In this document: piece after piece, positions 61,376 to 64,000 of the stretch
Layout: the number at the start of each line of letters is the position of its first letter
How positions within the stretch are numbered: position 1 is the first letter of the stretch
Source: Oehlia diaphana
Taxonomy: Eukaryota > Glomeromycota > Glomeromycetes > Glomerales > Glomeraceae
Direction: 5' to 3'
Length of the DNA stretch: 64,000 nucleotides
Assembly (NCBI GenBank): GCA_003833135.1
Contig: QZLH01000165.1
Span: 183,556 to 247,555, forward strand
Program-made: the position numbers and the translations under genes
Notes under the pieces: model-generated
The model's database searches: none
Told to the model about the DNA's origin: nothing
What the model saw: the letters and a program-made list of their open reading frames with translations, nothing else

Positions 61376-62241
61376 GATTTAATGCTAGAAACTACAAGAA
61401 ACTACAAGAAACTAAAAGGTTAGGTGAAAGAATGTAATTAATTATTCACCGTCGAAGAATGTATAGTGTAAATTCTAATGCATGATACTTATAAACAAAA
61501 ATGATCAACAAAATTCGTAATGCTAGTCGCGATATCACGATTTATCACATACTTTTTAATCTGACTCTATTACTATTATATTCCTAACTATTAAAATTTA
61601 ATTCGGACGAATTCTTTTCCTATTTCTAATAAATAAATGCCATTATGCCAATAGAAATCACAAATAAAAAAAAGTACATGGGAACGGTCCATTTAAATCC
61701 TCTGTAGATTGTCCGATGTTCTTACAAACATAATTACCTGAATTTGAAGTTTTTATTGAGATGATCTGAATTTAATCTTGGTACAAGTCGAAGAACCTCG
61801 ATGTATTTTAACGTTATCATGTGATTCGTAAATAAATTTTTCGTGATAGATCCAAATTTTAATTTAATAAAGCTTATAATGGGAACAACCCTTTTCTTTA
61901 AATAGCAATTCAACACACGCTTTTAATTCGTTAGAAGAACCAATCACTCTCAATGATCAATCCAAAAGAAAAAAAACACAGTCTTAACGCGTGATACCGG
62001 AATGCGTGTATTTTAAAAACGCCGATTCATTATTTACTTATCTCATTATCTCCATTATCTCTAAAAAAAAAAATTCTTGAACTTTTTCTCTTCTTATGAT
62101 TATGAAATAACTTATAAAAATTCCTTTAACGAATTAAATTCTTTTTAAATTTTCTAAATGATCTTCTAAATGCAGTTTAAGCAAAATTCTTAAACTCTTC
62201 TTTTAAAACCATATTTATTTTTTATTATTTATTAAATATAC
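61376..62241. promoter_or_regulatory. Divergent promoter region, symplekin and phosphatase
   Basis: The 866 bp between two divergent start codons. Just upstream of the symplekin ATG the 10-bp unit AGAAACTACA recurs (61387-61410, AAACTACAAG repeats). No TATA box can be assigned with confidence. The minus frame at 61734-61916 shows no coding features. Confidence 0.5.
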
Positions 62242-63408
62242 ATGTCGTCCAAGAAACAATTTCTTTTGGTTATAATTTTAAGTCTAAACTTAAATTTTTT
62301 TTATTCTAATTTCATAGTCAAGTCAAATGAAATTCACTCACCTCGTAGAATAGTTGCAATAGGAGACTTACATGGAGATTATAAACAAACAATTAAAGTT
62401 TTACATTTAGCTAACATAATTGACAATAACAAGAATTGGTCTGGTAGTAATGGAATTCTGGTTCAAACAGTAATTATTATTTCTATTTCAAATTTTATTA
62501 TTTAAATTTCTCCATAATGTTCAAAGAATATCTATAGGGTGACATAGTCGATAGAGGTCCTGATTGCCTAATGATTTATGAATTCTTCGAGAAATTACGA
62601 AAAGAAGCGGAAAAGGTCGGAGGAAAGGTAAAAATATCAATCGTAGCGTTTAATTAATTTATTTTATTTTACCATGACATAATAATTATCTTTTTTTGTA
62701 CCATAGGTTATAAATCTTTTTGGTAATCATGAACTTATGAATCTTCAATTGGATTGGAGATATGTGACTCCTGAAGATATCAACACTTTTGGATCAAAAA
62801 AAGATCGAATTGCCGCATTCTCCTCTAAAGGTTATATTGGAAAGTCATTCAGGTCCTCTTTCCAAGTTGTTGCAATTGTTGAACAAGATACATTATTTGT
62901 TCATGGAGGTGTTAACTTACAATGGGCAAATAAAGGTATCGAGAAAATTAACCAACTTGGAGCAGGTCTGGTTAAGAAATGTACAGATGCTTTAGCTGAT
63001 GGGAAGCAAAAAGTAATTGCTGCCAGTGATGAAATTAGCATCGTTCATCCTGATGGGCCACTTTGGAACAGAAAGTTTGCTTATAATGATGACAAGGCGA
63101 CTGAAAAGGAAGTAGATGAAGTCCTAGAAGTTCTAAAGGTTAGTTTATATCTGATCGTTTAAATTAGATTGTTTTTTTTTTGTTTAATTCAATTATAAAT
63201 AATTACGCCCTCTTTTTTTAATTTAAAGATTAAGAGAATGGTGGTTGGACATACGCCTCTTGGTAAAAAGATCAAGTCAAGATTTCATGGAAAAGTGTAT
63301 GTTATTGACGTTGGATTGTCCGAACATTACGGCAGTAATTTAGCCGCATTGGAGATCATTGGAGATAAAGTCAAAGAAATCTACCCTGAAGAACGAGATG
63401 AATTATAA
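62242..63408 (+). CDS. Shewanella-like PPP metallophosphatase with signal peptide
   Basis: Four exons (62242-62469, 62538-62627, 62707-63138, 63229-63408) give 309 residues. Residues 1-23 (KKQFLLVIILSLNLNFFYS) are a signal peptide or N-terminal anchor, so the enzyme is probably secretory or vacuolar. Metal-binding motifs of the PPP/calcineurin fold appear in order: GDLHGD (41-46), GDIVDRG (77-83), GNHE (112-115), FVHGG, VVGHTP (255-260) and a terminal YVIDVGLS. The spacing between GNHE and VHGG, and the absence of the Ser/Thr-phosphatase LRGNHE and SAPNY signatures, fit the Shewanella-like phosphatases of fungi, plants and bacteria. These are phosphoprotein phosphatases, some with tyrosine preference. 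All key residues are present. Substrate unknown. Confidence 0.88.
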
Positions 63409-63582
63409 ATACATTTTTCGCTTTCACTTGAATATGATTTATCTGGATAAAATTCATTGGATGTAATCTTGAGATAATAAATATAAATTAACAAGTTGAT
63501 ATTATCAAGTCAATATTAAAAAAAAAGAAAATAAATAAAACTTTTTTTAACAAGTTTGTAAACACTATTTACAAATTAAGAA
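63409..63582. other. Convergent 3' region
   Basis: AT-rich sequence after the phosphatase stop. It includes AATAAA-type words and no coding frame. Confidence 0.35.
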
Positions 63583-63708
63583 TTACAACATTTTTGAAAA
63601 TTGTTTGAGAGAGCAATGTTTTTTACGAAGCTTTATCAATAGATCCGCCATGAAGTTACTTATTTCAAAAGAACCAACATAATTAAAGTCTAGCAAATAA
63701 ATTCTATT
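63583..63708 (-). CDS. Possible terminal exon of an unidentified minus-strand gene
   Basis: After an acceptor-like TATAG, 126 nt are open and read NRIYLLDFNYVGSFEISNF then MADLLIKLRKKHCSLKQF to TAA (63583-63585). The amino-acid mix looks genuine and the length is a multiple of three, but no family is recognised and upstream exons were not identified. Confidence 0.3.
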   Translation of the reverse strand, partial: NRIYLLDFNYVGSFEISNFMADLLIKLRKKHCSLKQFSKML

Positions 63709-63820
63709 CTATATCTGATATTAATAGTGAATAATTATAAGCAATATCATATTTCCTGAATAAGTAAATTAGTATTGTTATCAGCAAATTATATTAATGT
63801 CTAAGGAATTATCAAAGAAA

Positions 63821-63862
63821 TTAAGCGGGACAGTTTCTTGCCAAATGACCCTTCTTTCCACA
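63821..63862 (-). CDS. Possible exon encoding half a CCHC zinc knuckle
   Basis: After AATAG the minus strand reads CGKKGHLARNCPA and then TAA (63821-63823). This is the second part of a CxxCxxxGHxxxxC zinc knuckle, as in Byr3/CNBP-type proteins and retroelement Gag. The first Cys would have to come from an upstream exon, none of which could be placed before the window end. It may be a host gene's last exon or a Gag relic. Confidence 0.35.
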   Translation of the reverse strand, partial: CGKKGHLARNCPA

Positions 63863-64000
63863 CTATTGGCGTAGAAAGAGATATATACATTTAGTAAATG
63901 ATTGATAAATAAAAAAGGAAATCTTGACATTTTTATTTAAAAAATTTATTTACATTAAAACAAGTAACATTCTTATAAGGTAAATTATAACTCTTAACTC

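Noticed and set aside
1..64000. tRNA genes, rRNA genes and CRISPR arrays
   Set aside because: No B-box-like GGTTCGAATCC context with a cloverleaf, no rRNA-like conserved text and no regularly spaced identical repeats were noticed by eye.

Overview
The window looks like nuclear DNA of an arbuscular mycorrhizal fungus (Glomeromycotina, Rhizophagus-like). This is an inference. It rests on strong AT richness, many short AT-rich GT-AG introns, a protein-kinase/Sel1-repeat fusion gene with a decayed tandem copy, a fast-evolving F-box/leucine-rich protein, and many decayed DNA transposons. No rRNA, tRNA, CRISPR or bacterial-type operon was seen. Exon boundaries were read by eye from splice signals, reading phase and family similarity, without transcripts.

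Layout. 1-7.0 kb: gene-poor, with weak exon fragments, a 56-nt T tract, an LTR-like repeat and a foldback MITE (3373-3727). 7.0-8.7 kb: an element with about 60-bp terminal inverted repeats and TA target sites, carrying a 79-residue ORF and a minisatellite. 10.5-12.1 kb: F-box protein (minus). 14.9-15.1 kb: relic of a subtilisin-like protease. 16.06-18.16 kb: 10-exon TRM44-type tRNA(Ser) 2'-O-methyltransferase (plus). 19.4-20.5 kb: small RRM protein (plus). 23.6-27.6 kb: dead kinase-Sel1 copy with an expanded Sel1 array and a 239-bp MITE. 31.2-34.0 kb: intact kinase-Sel1 gene. 34.5-38.4 kb: 17-exon SCYL2-type pseudokinase (minus), convergent with it. 39.6-44.9 kb: AT desert with an LTR-like repeat and a dead IS630/Tc1-type transposase. 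45.0-46.8 kb: 7-exon TPX2-domain protein (minus). 47.7-50.7 kb: a decayed Mutator-like element with TIRs, then a 316-bp hAT-like MITE with a perfect 8-bp target duplication. 50.7-56.2 kb: AT desert with dispersed repeats and palindromes. 56.2-61.4 kb: 18-exon symplekin/Pta1 (minus). 62.2-63.4 kb: secreted or lumenal Shewanella-like PPP phosphatase (plus), divergent from symplekin. The far right end holds exon fragments, one with half a zinc knuckle.

The housekeeping genes (TRM44, SCYL2, TPX2-like, symplekin, phosphatase) are unrelated in function. They cover tRNA modification, clathrin/endosomal traffic, microtubules, mRNA 3'-end processing and a lumenal phosphatase. They sit in short exon-dense islands. 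The accessory parts are transposon relics, decaying duplicates and repeat arrays between those islands. The best candidates for something undescribed are the TIR element with the small ORF at 7.0-8.7 kb and the two-unit (about 216 bp) expansion of Sel1 repeats in the dead kinase copy.
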